Of a stretch of 38,727 bases of DNA, positions 1 to 7,399 are shown one piece after another. The stretch lies in NCBI RefSeq assembly GCF_001854885.1, contig NZ_MDDV01000002.1, positions 38,548 through 77,274 of the forward strand, given 5' to 3'. The notes beneath the pieces are model-generated. The model was not told the origin of the DNA and ran no database searches. It saw only the letters and a list, made by a program, of their open reading frames with translations. The stretch comes from Ensifer sp. LCM 4579 (lineage in GTDB: Bacteria > Pseudomonadota > Alphaproteobacteria > Rhizobiales > Rhizobiaceae). Every line of letters begins with the position of its first letter. Within the stretch, counting starts at the first letter, position 1. A program made the position numbers and the translations under genes.

Positions 1-1
1 G

Positions 2-844
2 GACGTTGATCCTGCCACGGCGCTCGTTCCAATCTTGATACGCTTGGGTACGAACCTCGAACACATCTTCGGACCGGAACTCACTTCGAAGGCGTTTTCC
101 CAGCTTGGCGTCCGACACTCGGACTGGCGCGAGGGCGTCGAAGAGTCCGACCTCTACCTGGAGACGGCGCTTGGCATGCGGCTGACCACTTTATCCGCCT
201 ATGCGGTATTTGGGATTCTTCGCCCTGGCACGGAAGAGTTGATATCCGAGACGATCAGGATCGTGGAAGACCTGCTGACAGACTGCCCCGCAGACCAGTG
301 GCTCGATGAGCCAGACCGCGAACCCCTACTGCCGATCATTGCGATGGCGAGAACCCGTTGGAACCTTGACAATGGGTTGGGCGCGGCTCCCGAAGGCCTG
401 GCTCTTCTCGGCGGAGTCAAGATTACTCGGATCCGCAACATGATGTCCGGCAGCGCCCCGGAACTGCCAAAGGATGTGACCGGCCTCCTGTCCAATGAGG
501 CAGCGCGGGTCTGGCTGGAGGGGCGTGACTGCTTCCTACCGACGATGACCGAACCGCTAGAGACGAATTGCGAACCTTCGTGTGAGGAAACGGTCGAGCC
601 GATTTTTCTTCCTGTTGCGCGGGACGGCTCGATGTTCACTCCGGACGTGAACAGAGGCGGCCGATATCAGACTGGAGAGAAGGGCAACGAACGCTACTAC
701 GACAGTTTCGACAAGGCTTTGGCGGCTTTGCAGGCGATGCCAGTCGCGAAGTGGCGTCGCCCAAATTCTGAAGGAAACTGGGGGATCGTCAGCGCGGTCG
801 ACTGGCGTCGGGTGGACCGGAATACCCTAAAGCCCCTCTCCTAA
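2..844 (+). CDS. Hypothetical protein, 5' end outside window
   Basis: The frame is open from the first bases of the window to a TAA at 842-844, so the true start probably lies upstream; the first internal start is a TTG at 35 without a convincing Shine-Dalgarno. The visible part is about 280 residues and soluble, with no membrane segment. A central stretch, LLGGVKITRIRNMMSG followed by an LSNEAARVWLEGRDCF segment, looks like a helix-turn-helix region of the kind seen in small alphaproteobacterial DNA-binding proteins; this is my reading, not an established assignment. The C-terminal part is rich in charged and aromatic residues and ends LKPLS. The next gene starts about 90 bases downstream on the same strand. 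I do not recognise the family and assign no function. Confidence 0.6.
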   Translation, partial: DVDPATALVPILIRLGTNLEHIFGPELTSKAFSQLGVRHSDWREGVEESDLYLETALGMRLTTLSAYAVFGILRPGTEELISETIRIVEDLLTDCPADQWLDEPDREPLLPIIAMARTRWNLDNGLGAAPEGLALLGGVKITRIRNMMSGSAPELPKDVTGLLSNEAARVWLEGRDCFLPTMTEPLETNCEPSCEETVEPIFLPVARDGSMFTPDVNRGGRYQTGEKGNERYYDSFDKALAALQAMPVAKWRRPNSEGNWGIVSAVDWRRVDRNTLKPLS

Positions 845-931
845 GCCTCCCCTCAAACTCATTCACAAAACAGGTCTGCCACTCGGGAGTATTTCCCGAA
901 GCGGATGAGTATTGCCTCAAGGGAGTGAACA

Positions 932-1201
932 GTGCACCTGACCTTGCATGCCACGACCCGAAGCGCACAGCGCGGCGTCCCGCTCGAAATAGTCAAGGCC
1001 ATATACTGGTATGGTCACGAACAGCGGGCTCCAGGGTACGCAACACGCGTCACACTCGATTTGAACGCTATACATCTTGCCGCCGCCGACGCCTCCGAGC
1101 TTTGCAGAAAACTTGAGCGCTATCAGGGCACCTATCTGGTGCTGACAGATGATCAGCGGATCATCACCGTCGCGCACCATGGCGCCCGCCTTTTTCATTA
1201 A
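932..1201 (+). CDS. Small protein resembling DUF4258 family
   Basis: An 89-residue protein starting at GTG 932, chosen because GGGAG at 920-924 sits about seven bases upstream. It opens with the pattern HATTRSAQRGVP, follows with an aromatic YGHE stretch, and ends with a strand pair reading TYLVLTDDQRIITVAHHGARLF. This arrangement (an N-terminal R-x-QRG, a central basic/aromatic part, and a C-terminal VxTVxHxxxR strand) resembles small DUF4258-like proteins, some of which lie in toxin-antitoxin-like or mobile contexts. The catalytic or binding role is unknown and no partner antitoxin is obvious, although the upstream gene may encode a helix-turn-helix protein. The GIY-YIG/exonuclease gene starts 24 bases downstream, so the two may be cotranscribed. 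Confidence 0.6.
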   Translation: MHLTLHATTRSAQRGVPLEIVKAIYWYGHEQRAPGYATRVTLDLNAIHLAAADASELCRKLERYQGTYLVLTDDQRIITVAHHGARLFH

Positions 1202-1224
1202 CCCCGACCGTACTCCTGGAAATC

Positions 1225-2391
1225 ATGATGACAATCGATACCTGCACTATTCTCGAAACGCTTCTCTCCCTTGAGCCCCGCCCGACGGCGGACGCACCGA
1301 AGGCAGCGAGAGGAGTCTATGGTCTGGTGGACCACCTGGGAGACCTTCGCTACATCGGTTCAACCAGTTCCAGAGAGCAGACCCTCTACGAGCGCATTCA
1401 TCAACGCCACCGCACAGGCTCTGAAGGCATGAGCCACTATTTCTCCTCCATGTACAATGTCGGTCGTATGTGGCGCGATCGGAAAGACACTGGGACCCAG
1501 GTGGACGGAAAGTACGCCAAGGCGCTCCGGAACGCCTTTGTCGCTCAGCATTGCGCCGCGGTCTGGGTAGAGCTGCCGGACGACTGCGACATCGCTAGCA
1601 TTGAACGGGAGATCCTGGGCTTCGCACCGTCCTCAGCGGTCGCCTGGAACGGTCGCAAGGCTACGCCTTATAAGGAACCGGTCGAACTTGTCGACGCCAC
1701 GCTCGAAATGCTGGGGTGGGGGCAGAAAGAGCGAGACGCAGTCGAGCGGCAACGCCAGCGATTTGTCGGATCATACGCTCCTGCAGCGGTGCTAGCTACG
1801 ACAGCAAAGCTTGCTGAGTTCCAAACCGGGCCGTTCCGCTTCATTGGGATTGACGTGGAGACCGCGAACAATGAACGCGCGAGCATCTGCCAGGTCGGTC
1901 TCGCTGGTGTACGGGCGGATAACTCGGTTCATGTTTGGGCGACCTATGTCGATCCGATGACCGACGACTGGGCGTGTTCCAGGATTCATGGGATTGAGGC
2001 TGAGAAGGTCGTCGGTGCGCCAAGCTTTTCGGAACTCCTGCCCATGCTGGATGCGCTATTGACTCAGAGCACCATCTACCAGCACTCGTCCTTCGACTTT
2101 TCTGCTATCGCAGCAGCGTGCAGACGCTATGGGCTCGCGATGCCACGTTGGGACTGGAAGGACAGCCTTGAGCTGGCTCAGCGGGCCTGGCCTGAGCTGA
2201 AGGGCGGCGCTGGCTATGGCCTGGCTTCGCTGAAGCAGCATCTGAACCTACACTTTACCCATCACGACGCCGGGGAAGATGCACGCGCCTGTGCAGAGGT
2301 GGTACTGCGCGCGGAAGAAAAGCTGAGGCTGCGAGACGGAGCGATTTTTGCGTCACCTCGCGATGTCAGGGAGAGCCCAAGCCCAAGTTGA
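1225..2391 (+). CDS. GIY-YIG nuclease / DEDDh 3'-5' exonuclease fusion
   Basis: A 388-residue protein with two recognisable nuclease domains. Residues about 28-150 form a GIY-YIG-like module: GVYG at 30-33, YIGS at 43-46, a candidate catalytic Arg57 in YERIHQR, Glu127 in SIEREIL and Asn142. Residues about 204-375 form a DnaQ-like DEDDh exonuclease: the Exo I motif IDVE (Asp210, Glu212), an Exo II-like HSSFDF and the Exo III motif HDAGEDA near residue 350. The related families are UvrC/Cho-type incision domains and the DNA polymerase III epsilon exonuclease fold; a DnaQ plus GIY-YIG combination occurs in the Cho-type DinG/PolC relatives, but here the GIY-YIG part comes first. ATG codons stand at 1225 and 1228; the ribosome site is weak. 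The TGA overlaps the TTG start of the next, broken gene. The role (repair or defence) is inferred only. Confidence 0.75.
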   Translation: MMTIDTCTILETLLSLEPRPTADAPKAARGVYGLVDHLGDLRYIGSTSSREQTLYERIHQRHRTGSEGMSHYFSSMYNVGRMWRDRKDTGTQVDGKYAKALRNAFVAQHCAAVWVELPDDCDIASIEREILGFAPSSAVAWNGRKATPYKEPVELVDATLEMLGWGQKERDAVERQRQRFVGSYAPAAVLATTAKLAEFQTGPFRFIGIDVETANNERASICQVGLAGVRADNSVHVWATYVDPMTDDWACSRIHGIEAEKVVGAPSFSELLPMLDALLTQSTIYQHSSFDFSAIAAACRRYGLAMPRWDWKDSLELAQRAWPELKGGAGYGLASLKQHLNLHFTHHDAGEDARACAEVVLRAEEKLRLRDGAIFASPRDVRESPSPS

Positions 2392-2760
2392 CGGCAGCAG
2401 AGCAGATCGACGCTGAACAGGCGGGGAAACCGAGGCGACTTCTCGGCATTACCGAGATCGCCGATGGCAACATCAGGAACAACCACATTTGCCTGCGTTC
2501 GTTCTTCGAGAAGTTCCCGTCCGATGTGATTGGCGGAGCGAAAGTTGGGAGCGCAGCCAACCGCGAGGTCACCGTTCACTGGGGAAGTTCGACACCTGTG
2601 TTCACCGACCTGGATCGACAAAAAAGTTCTTCGAAAGCGGGGATGGATCCGGGAGTTCTTCGCATAAAACGGCGTCCAGCCGGGGGACCAGATCACGGAA
2701 ATGGCTCGCATAGGCCTTAGATTCTCGTGTGATTTCAATAGCTTATTGAAGTCGCCTTGA
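2388..2760 (+). pseudogene. Decayed small gene, possible B3-like DNA-binding protein
   Basis: A TTG start at 2388 overlaps the stop of the exonuclease gene. The first frame reads sensibly through IADGNIRNNHICLRSFF and VTDLD-like residues up to a run of six A at about 2620-2626. After that run the plausible sequence continues in another frame as KVLRKRGWIREFFA, meets an in-frame TAA near 2674, and carries on as NGVQPGDQITEMARIG until TGA 2758-2760. One extra A in the run plus one nonsense change therefore explains the break. The pattern RGW-x2-FF followed by N-G-V-x-P-G-D resembles the conserved end of B3/EcoRII-N-like pseudobarrel DNA-binding domains, where a GW-x-F and a GD turn recur; this assignment is inference. 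The intact product would have been about 120 residues. A sequencing error at the A run cannot be excluded. Confidence 0.5.
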
Positions 2761-2892
2761 AACACCCTCTATTTTCCCATCGCGAGCGACCGTTGATGCC
2801 ACCTTTGTGCCCTGACGCTGGGCCTCAGTCAACGGGAGGGATAGAGCGGCAATTATTTCCGCTATCGGGACCATAGGCGCTGCCTGACGCAT
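2743..2892 (-). CDS. Possible 49-residue ORF, unknown
   Basis: Reading the minus strand from ATG 2892 to TAA at 2743 gives a 49-residue product beginning MRQAAPMVPIAEIIAALSL and ending GVSRRLQ. Its composition is plausible for a helical fragment, and it occupies a stretch with no other gene. There is no strong ribosome site, it contains the palindrome at 2845-2863, and its 3' end overlaps the decayed gene on the other strand. It may be a remnant of a longer gene or chance. Confidence 0.15.
   Translation of the reverse strand: MRQAAPMVPIAEIIAALSLPLTEAQRQGTKVASTVARDGKIEGVSRRLQ
2845..2863. repeat. 19-bp palindrome, left copy
   Basis: The arms AGCGGCAAT (2845-2853) and ATTTCCGCT (2855-2863) pair with one mismatch around a single central T. 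A closely similar element with perfect arms lies at 37047-37065, close to the other end of the island. The flanking bases are also similar (AGAG before, TA after). Its role is unknown: a dispersed intergenic repeat, a binding site or a recombination site are all possible. Confidence 0.5.
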
Positions 2893-3069
2893 CACCGCAT
2901 GACCAGCCCTGGCCCTGCTTGGGTACTAGGCAAAAGCAGACACTGTGAGGACAAACATGAGTAGCCTTGCTTGCGAGCCGATAATCCAAGGTTAAAAAAC
3001 GCTATGTAGATATTAACTATTCTTGGCCCATTTTCGACGCCTGACCTTAGAAAAACCTCAGGAATTGGC
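2893..3069. other. Intergenic stretch before the 3070 gene
   Basis: Together with the region back to 2760, about 300 bases hold no gene I can support apart from the tentative minus-strand 49-residue ORF. The last 90 bases are AT-rich, with A and T runs near 2990-3020, and should contain the promoter of the gene at 3070; no confident -35/-10 pair can be picked by eye. Confidence 0.4.
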
Positions 3070-3951
3070 ATGTCACATGCGAATTACGATGCAACTCGGA
3101 AAAAACTCTTTAATGAAGCCAGCCGGTATTTTCCGCTGCTGGAGGAGATTATACCCCGCCTCATGAGGCATCGCTACACGTTCATCAGCGACGACTGGTA
3201 TCGAGAGCAGGTCAATGCCGGGAAGCTCTCGCCGGCAGAGATAAATGCCGTAGTAGCCGTCGATCTACTTGAGAAAGCCCACCTTGCGGCAGCAACTTCA
3301 TTGATAAGAATTGTGCGCTGGGCAGACGCGATCTGCCTTATGTACGACGCGAAAAATTTTCCGGGTTTTGCCGGTGCATTGCGCGGCCTCATCGAAAATG
3401 GCGGGGATAGCGTAGATGGGCTACTGAACATCCCGACAGCGCTTGCGACGCATCATCGTAGGCTGAACGACATGCTCGCCGGTAGGATGTCCAGCGAGCT
3501 TGCCGACTGCTCTGCCCTCGAACAGATGCTTGACCACTACATCCATGCCGGTTGGCCAGGAAGGAGGGGCGACCCAGTGCTTGCCGCCAAGCCGAATGCT
3601 GACTACATAGCGGTGATCGGAAAAGTCGTCCCGTCGGCACTCTCTCTTTATCACCGCCTCTGCGCGATTATTCATCCATCCAATCAATCAATTCGCTGGT
3701 TGTTCGACTTCGACGAGCTTGGAGATCGGCGGATCGCGCTGACCATAGATGACGCGACAAAGATTGAGGCGATCTGTAGGGAATTTCCGAGCGCGATCGA
3801 ACAAACGTTCGGGATGACATGCAATTGTGCTGTGCTCACTTTGCGGGTGCTGCACAAATTCCCGCTGCACCCGAAAATTCCCGAAATCAAGAAGCTAGAT
3901 TGGAGCGCAGTCAAAGCTGGCCGCGACGTTGGACAATTGTTGCGCAGCTAA
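3070..3951 (+). CDS. Unrecognised 293-residue soluble protein
   Basis: It starts at ATG 3070, preceded by AGGAA a few bases upstream. The protein is predicted soluble and mostly helical. The middle contains ALRGLIENGGDSVDGLL, followed later by SLYHRLCAIIHPSNQSIRW. The second segment, an Arg followed six residues later by a His within a helix and then PS, resembles the pattern of DUF5677-type or HEPN-like proteins that share a Y-x-x-LS-x-x-x-HPS stretch. HEPN proteins are often RNases in defence loci, but the match is weak and I do not assign a function. The gene stands alone: more than 300 bases separate it from the decayed gene upstream, and a 205-base gap with an inverted repeat separates it from dpdE. 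Base composition is lower in GC than the Dpd operon that follows, consistent with a different origin. Confidence 0.65.
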   Translation: MSHANYDATRKKLFNEASRYFPLLEEIIPRLMRHRYTFISDDWYREQVNAGKLSPAEINAVVAVDLLEKAHLAAATSLIRIVRWADAICLMYDAKNFPGFAGALRGLIENGGDSVDGLLNIPTALATHHRRLNDMLAGRMSSELADCSALEQMLDHYIHAGWPGRRGDPVLAAKPNADYIAVIGKVVPSALSLYHRLCAIIHPSNQSIRWLFDFDELGDRRIALTIDDATKIEAICREFPSAIEQTFGMTCNCAVLTLRVLHKFPLHPKIPEIKKLDWSAVKAGRDVGQLLRS

Positions 3952-4020
3952 TCAACTTGTGCCTGCTCTGCGTCAAATAGAGAAACGCCGCTGTCAGGTG
4001 GCGGTTGATTTCGTCCGAAC

Positions 4021-4078
4021 GTCCGCTTCGGGCCATTGCTGACCGTCCGCTCCTGGTTTAATCGAGATGAAAGCGGAC
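4021..4078. repeat. Inverted repeat upstream of dpdE
   Basis: GTCCGCTT at 4021-4028 is the exact reverse complement of AAGCGGAC at 4071-4078, and a further GTCCGCT lies at 4045-4051. This pattern of GTCCGCTT/AAGCGGAC words resembles dispersed intergenic repeats I associate with sphingomonads (from memory, not checked). It sits between the 3070 gene and dpdE and could be such an interspersed element, a terminator-like stem or a regulatory site for the dpd restriction operon. No T tract follows, which argues against a simple intrinsic terminator. Confidence 0.4.
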
Positions 4079-4156
4079 AGAAAACCGTCGCTCGCCTCGA
4101 AGATGCAGTACGTCCTTCGATGGCGGTAAGAGGGTTTAACAGCGTTGGGGTGAGCA

Positions 4157-7100
4157 GTGTTCGTTCGATCAAACGGGGGGCAGTACGCATCGTTGGGTAT
4201 TGGCAAGCAGATCGACCGAAAAGGGTCTCTCTGTGCTGTGGAGTATTTCGATTCGCCCACGTCCGAACCGGTCGTCCATGAGATTGAAAGCGAGTTGGTC
4301 GAGGGTGTAACGCTCGCCGAGCAGACCCGCATATATCATTTTGATGAGGTGGCCGGCGCCTGGGAGTTCGGTCGGTTGCTCGACGATCATGGCGACAGCC
4401 AACTCGTTCAGTTCCCAAACGGCAAGGCGAAGCACCTGAAGATGGAGGCGATTTTCGTGCGCTGGGCTCGCCCCATCGAGGACCCGACGCTGTTTCTCGC
4501 CAACCGGATCAACGAGAGTCCGCGCTTCTCCGATGGGCGGAGTGCGTTCGTCCGTTCGCAGACACGCCAACGCGCAGCGTCGATGGGAATGTCGGCCCTA
4601 CTTGCGTCGGCAGTCGAACTCGAGGCGCACCAGATCGAAGTGGTGAGACGCATCCTCCAGGATCCGGTGCAGCGGTATCTCCTCGCGGACGAGGTTGGAC
4701 TCGGCAAGACGATCGAAGCCGGCGTGCTCATCCGGCAATGCATTCTTGATGCGCAGCAGAGCAACATTCTCGTCATCGTGCCCGCCGCTCTGGTCGGGCA
4801 GTGGCGAAGCGAGCTTGTGAACAAGTTCTTTCTTGGGCGCTGCCTAGATCGCAGCCTTCACGTTGTTGCACTCGACGATAACGACAGCATACGCGCGCTT
4901 CTGCCCGACGCGACGATGCTGGTCATCGACGAAGCGCATCATTTGACCGGGCGAAAGGCAGGCGGCGCCGGCGGAATCTACGCCGATGTCGCCGCGGCGG
5001 CGCCGTCAATCGATCGTGTCCTGCTATTGTCGGCGACGCCGGCACTCCACAATGAACGCGGTTTTCTTGAGATGCTGCACCTGCTCGACCCCGAAACATA
5101 TCCGCTTGATGGTGAGGACGCGTTTCGTCGAAAGGTCGAAAGTCGCCAGGCGCTTGCGGAGATCGTCGCGGGCCTGACGCCCGAAAATGCGCTGTACCTT
5201 GACTATACGATCGACCAGTTGGCGGCCCTCTTCCCCGATGATGAACTGCTGCAGGAGCATGCGAGCGACCTGCGCGGCGTCATCGACACGATGCCGGAGC
5301 CCGACGATCCCGCCCTCGTCGAAGCGATCGGACGGCTCCACGCCCATTTGAGCGAAGTCTACCGACTGCACCGCCGCATTCTGCGCCACCGCCGGCGGAG
5401 TATCGGAGGGTTGACGCCCGACCGAGCCGGCGCCGAGATCGTCCGATATCGCAGCAGCGACCGCGCTGCGCTGACCGCGGCCATCGATGACTGGCGGTTC
5501 GATGAGGCGATCAAGCTCGACGCGGCAGGCTCAGAGAAGCTTTGGGGCGATCGCGTGCGCGCCTTCTGGCAGGTGCTCGACCGCACTTCGCAATATCCGG
5601 GTTCCGGTCCAGGAATGATCGGATTCCTCGCTCGCCAGACTGCGATGATCGGCAATCCCGAGCGCTTTGCGGATATCAATCGCTGTCTTGGACGTGCCGG
5701 GCTGTTCGAAGATCGCGCAGACGCGCTGCTCGACGCGCTGGCGCCGCTCGTGCGCAGCCGCGCACAGTGCGTGATCTTTTGCTCCGATGCCAAGACCGCC
5801 GATGCGCTTGCAACGCGCATCCGTGATGAACTCGAGATCACGGTTGATCGACACGATCCACAGGACGATGCGTGGACAGCCTTCGCCGGGGCCGGAGATC
5901 ACCCGGTGCTCGTGTGCGACCGCCGCGCCGAGGAAGGCCTCAACCTCCAAGGGGGGAGGAAGGTGGTCGTCCACTATGACGTGCCGCTCAACCCGAACCG
6001 GCTCGAGCAGCGGCTCGGGCGGGCGGACCGCTATGGATCGGGTGAGGCGGTCCGCTCGCTTGTGCTAGCCTGCGAGGACGATCCCTTGGAAATGGCTTGG
6101 GTCGGCTATCTCGATACGGCCTTAAAGGTATTCGACCGGTCGGTTGCGAGCCTTCAATATCTGATCGAGCAGACCGTGCGCGATATCACGCGCGCGCTCT
6201 TCACGGACGGCGCCGAGGCCCTCGCCGATCTGACTGCGAGCAGCGCCGGCGAGCAGGGTCTCATCGAGCGCGAGATCAAAACGATCGACCAACAGGATGC
6301 GCTTGACGCGCTCGGCACGCCTCCGACTGACCTGGTCGATGAACTTTCCGAAGTCGATGAGGATTGGCAGTCGCTTGCAAGCGATACGACGATCTGGCTC
6401 GAGCAGACGCTCCAGTTCGGCCGCGCCGACGAGGCGCGCCTGGTTGCGGGGGCGGGCGCATCGGCACCGTTCCGCTACGTCTATTCGACCTCAAATCGAC
6501 ATACGCTCATTCCGTTGCCCACCTTCATGGCGCAGTGCGCGGAGGCGCTCGATCTGCAGCTCGGGCCGAGGCTTGGGCGAACGATCCGGACCATTCCCTA
6601 CACATTCCGCAGGCGCACCGCGCTCAGTCGTGCGGCCCGCGCCAACGGCGTTGCCCTGCTCCGCTACGGCGACGCTTTGATCAGCGGCATGACGGCGCTC
6701 ACGGAAGCCGACGATCGGGGCCGGTCTTTCGCGATGTGGCGCTTCGCGCCGGACCATGTCGGCGACCCGCTCGCAGAATTCTTCTTTCGCTTCGATTTCG
6801 TCTTAGAGGTCAATACCGCGGCGGCGCACGGGGTGCTGGCGGCCCATGAGCGCGATACGAGCGCGGCTCGGGCGGCGGTCCGTCGGCGCAGCGACATGGC
6901 CCTAGCGCCCTTCTATCGCTCGATCTGGCTCGATCGCGAGCTGTCGCCCGTGAAGGATGAGGCGCTGCTCGCGCGCTTGGGTCGCCCATATAGTGTCGAG
7001 CCGGACCGTAGCGGCGCGGTCGATCTCAATTTGAATGCTCAGCGATGGCAGCGCCTGCTGCAAATGCAACTCCCGGAGCTCGCCTATTGGGGGGAGCTTT

Positions 7101-7399
7101 GCGGAAAAGCGCGTGCGACGGCAGAGGAGGTGCTTCGTGCCGATTCCGAGCTGGTCACGAGCCTTGGCCAGGCAGAGCAGCGCGCGGCCCGCGTCGATCG
7201 CGGGCGCCTCGGGCAATTGCGTGCCCGGTCCCGAGCCGATGCGACGGAAGCGGAAAGCGCCGAGTTCGCATTCGAGGAGCAGCTCGCTGCGGCGGTGCGG
7301 GCCGGTATCAACGCCCCGCGCGCGCAGCTAGATACGATCGGCGCGGTCTTCATCTCGGCGAGCCGATCGGCAACCGACCGAATTTCAGGCGGCATCTAA
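4157..7399 (+). CDS. dpdE: DpdE, SNF2-type helicase of the Dpd restriction system
   Basis: A 1080-residue SNF2/HepA-like superfamily 2 ATPase. The Walker A motif is DEVGLGKTIEAG with Lys184, and DEAH lies at 258-261 in LVIDEAHHLTG. The helicase C-terminal domain shows the arginine finger region NPNRLEQRLGRADRYG (about 615-630). The long C-terminal half has no motif I recognise. Established knowledge: DpdE belongs to the restriction part of the 7-deazaguanine DNA modification islands and has a SNF2 helicase. The start is taken as GTG 4157 with GGGGTG a few bases upstream, because the residues that follow (VRSNGGQYASLGIGK) fit a structured N-terminus. It is the first gene of an eight-gene plus-strand operon; its stop overlaps the start of dpdF in TAATG. 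Assignment rests on the helicase class together with the gene order. Confidence 0.9.
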   Translation: MFVRSNGGQYASLGIGKQIDRKGSLCAVEYFDSPTSEPVVHEIESELVEGVTLAEQTRIYHFDEVAGAWEFGRLLDDHGDSQLVQFPNGKAKHLKMEAIFVRWARPIEDPTLFLANRINESPRFSDGRSAFVRSQTRQRAASMGMSALLASAVELEAHQIEVVRRILQDPVQRYLLADEVGLGKTIEAGVLIRQCILDAQQSNILVIVPAALVGQWRSELVNKFFLGRCLDRSLHVVALDDNDSIRALLPDATMLVIDEAHHLTGRKAGGAGGIYADVAAAAPSIDRVLLLSATPALHNERGFLEMLHLLDPETYPLDGEDAFRRKVESRQALAEIVAGLTPENALYLDYTIDQLAALFPDDELLQEHASDLRGVIDTMPEPDDPALVEAIGRLHAHLSEVYRLHRRILRHRRRSIGGLTPDRAGAEIVRYRSSDRAALTAAIDDWRFDEAIKLDAAGSEKLWGDRVRAFWQVLDRTSQYPGSGPGMIGFLARQTAMIGNPERFADINRCLGRAGLFEDRADALLDALAPLVRSRAQCVIFCSDAKTADALATRIRDELEITVDRHDPQDDAWTAFAGAGDHPVLVCDRRAEEGLNLQGGRKVVVHYDVPLNPNRLEQRLGRADRYGSGEAVRSLVLACEDDPLEMAWVGYLDTALKVFDRSVASLQYLIEQTVRDITRALFTDGAEALADLTASSAGEQGLIEREIKTIDQQDALDALGTPPTDLVDELSEVDEDWQSLASDTTIWLEQTLQFGRADEARLVAGAGASAPFRYVYSTSNRHTLIPLPTFMAQCAEALDLQLGPRLGRTIRTIPYTFRRRTALSRAARANGVALLRYGDALISGMTALTEADDRGRSFAMWRFAPDHVGDPLAEFFFRFDFVLEVNTAAAHGVLAAHERDTSAARAAVRRRSDMALAPFYRSIWLDRELSPVKDEALLARLGRPYSVEPDRSGAVDLNLNAQRWQRLLQMQLPELAYWGELCGKARATAEEVLRADSELVTSLGQAEQRAARVDRGRLGQLRARSRADATEAESAEFAFEEQLAAAVRAGINAPRAQLDTIGAVFISASRSATDRISGGI

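Noticed and set aside
7045..7398. Long upstream extension of the dpdF frame
   Set aside because: It lies wholly inside dpdE in another frame, has low-complexity Arg/Gly/Ala composition, and the ATG at 7399 is coupled to the dpdE stop and begins a credible domain.
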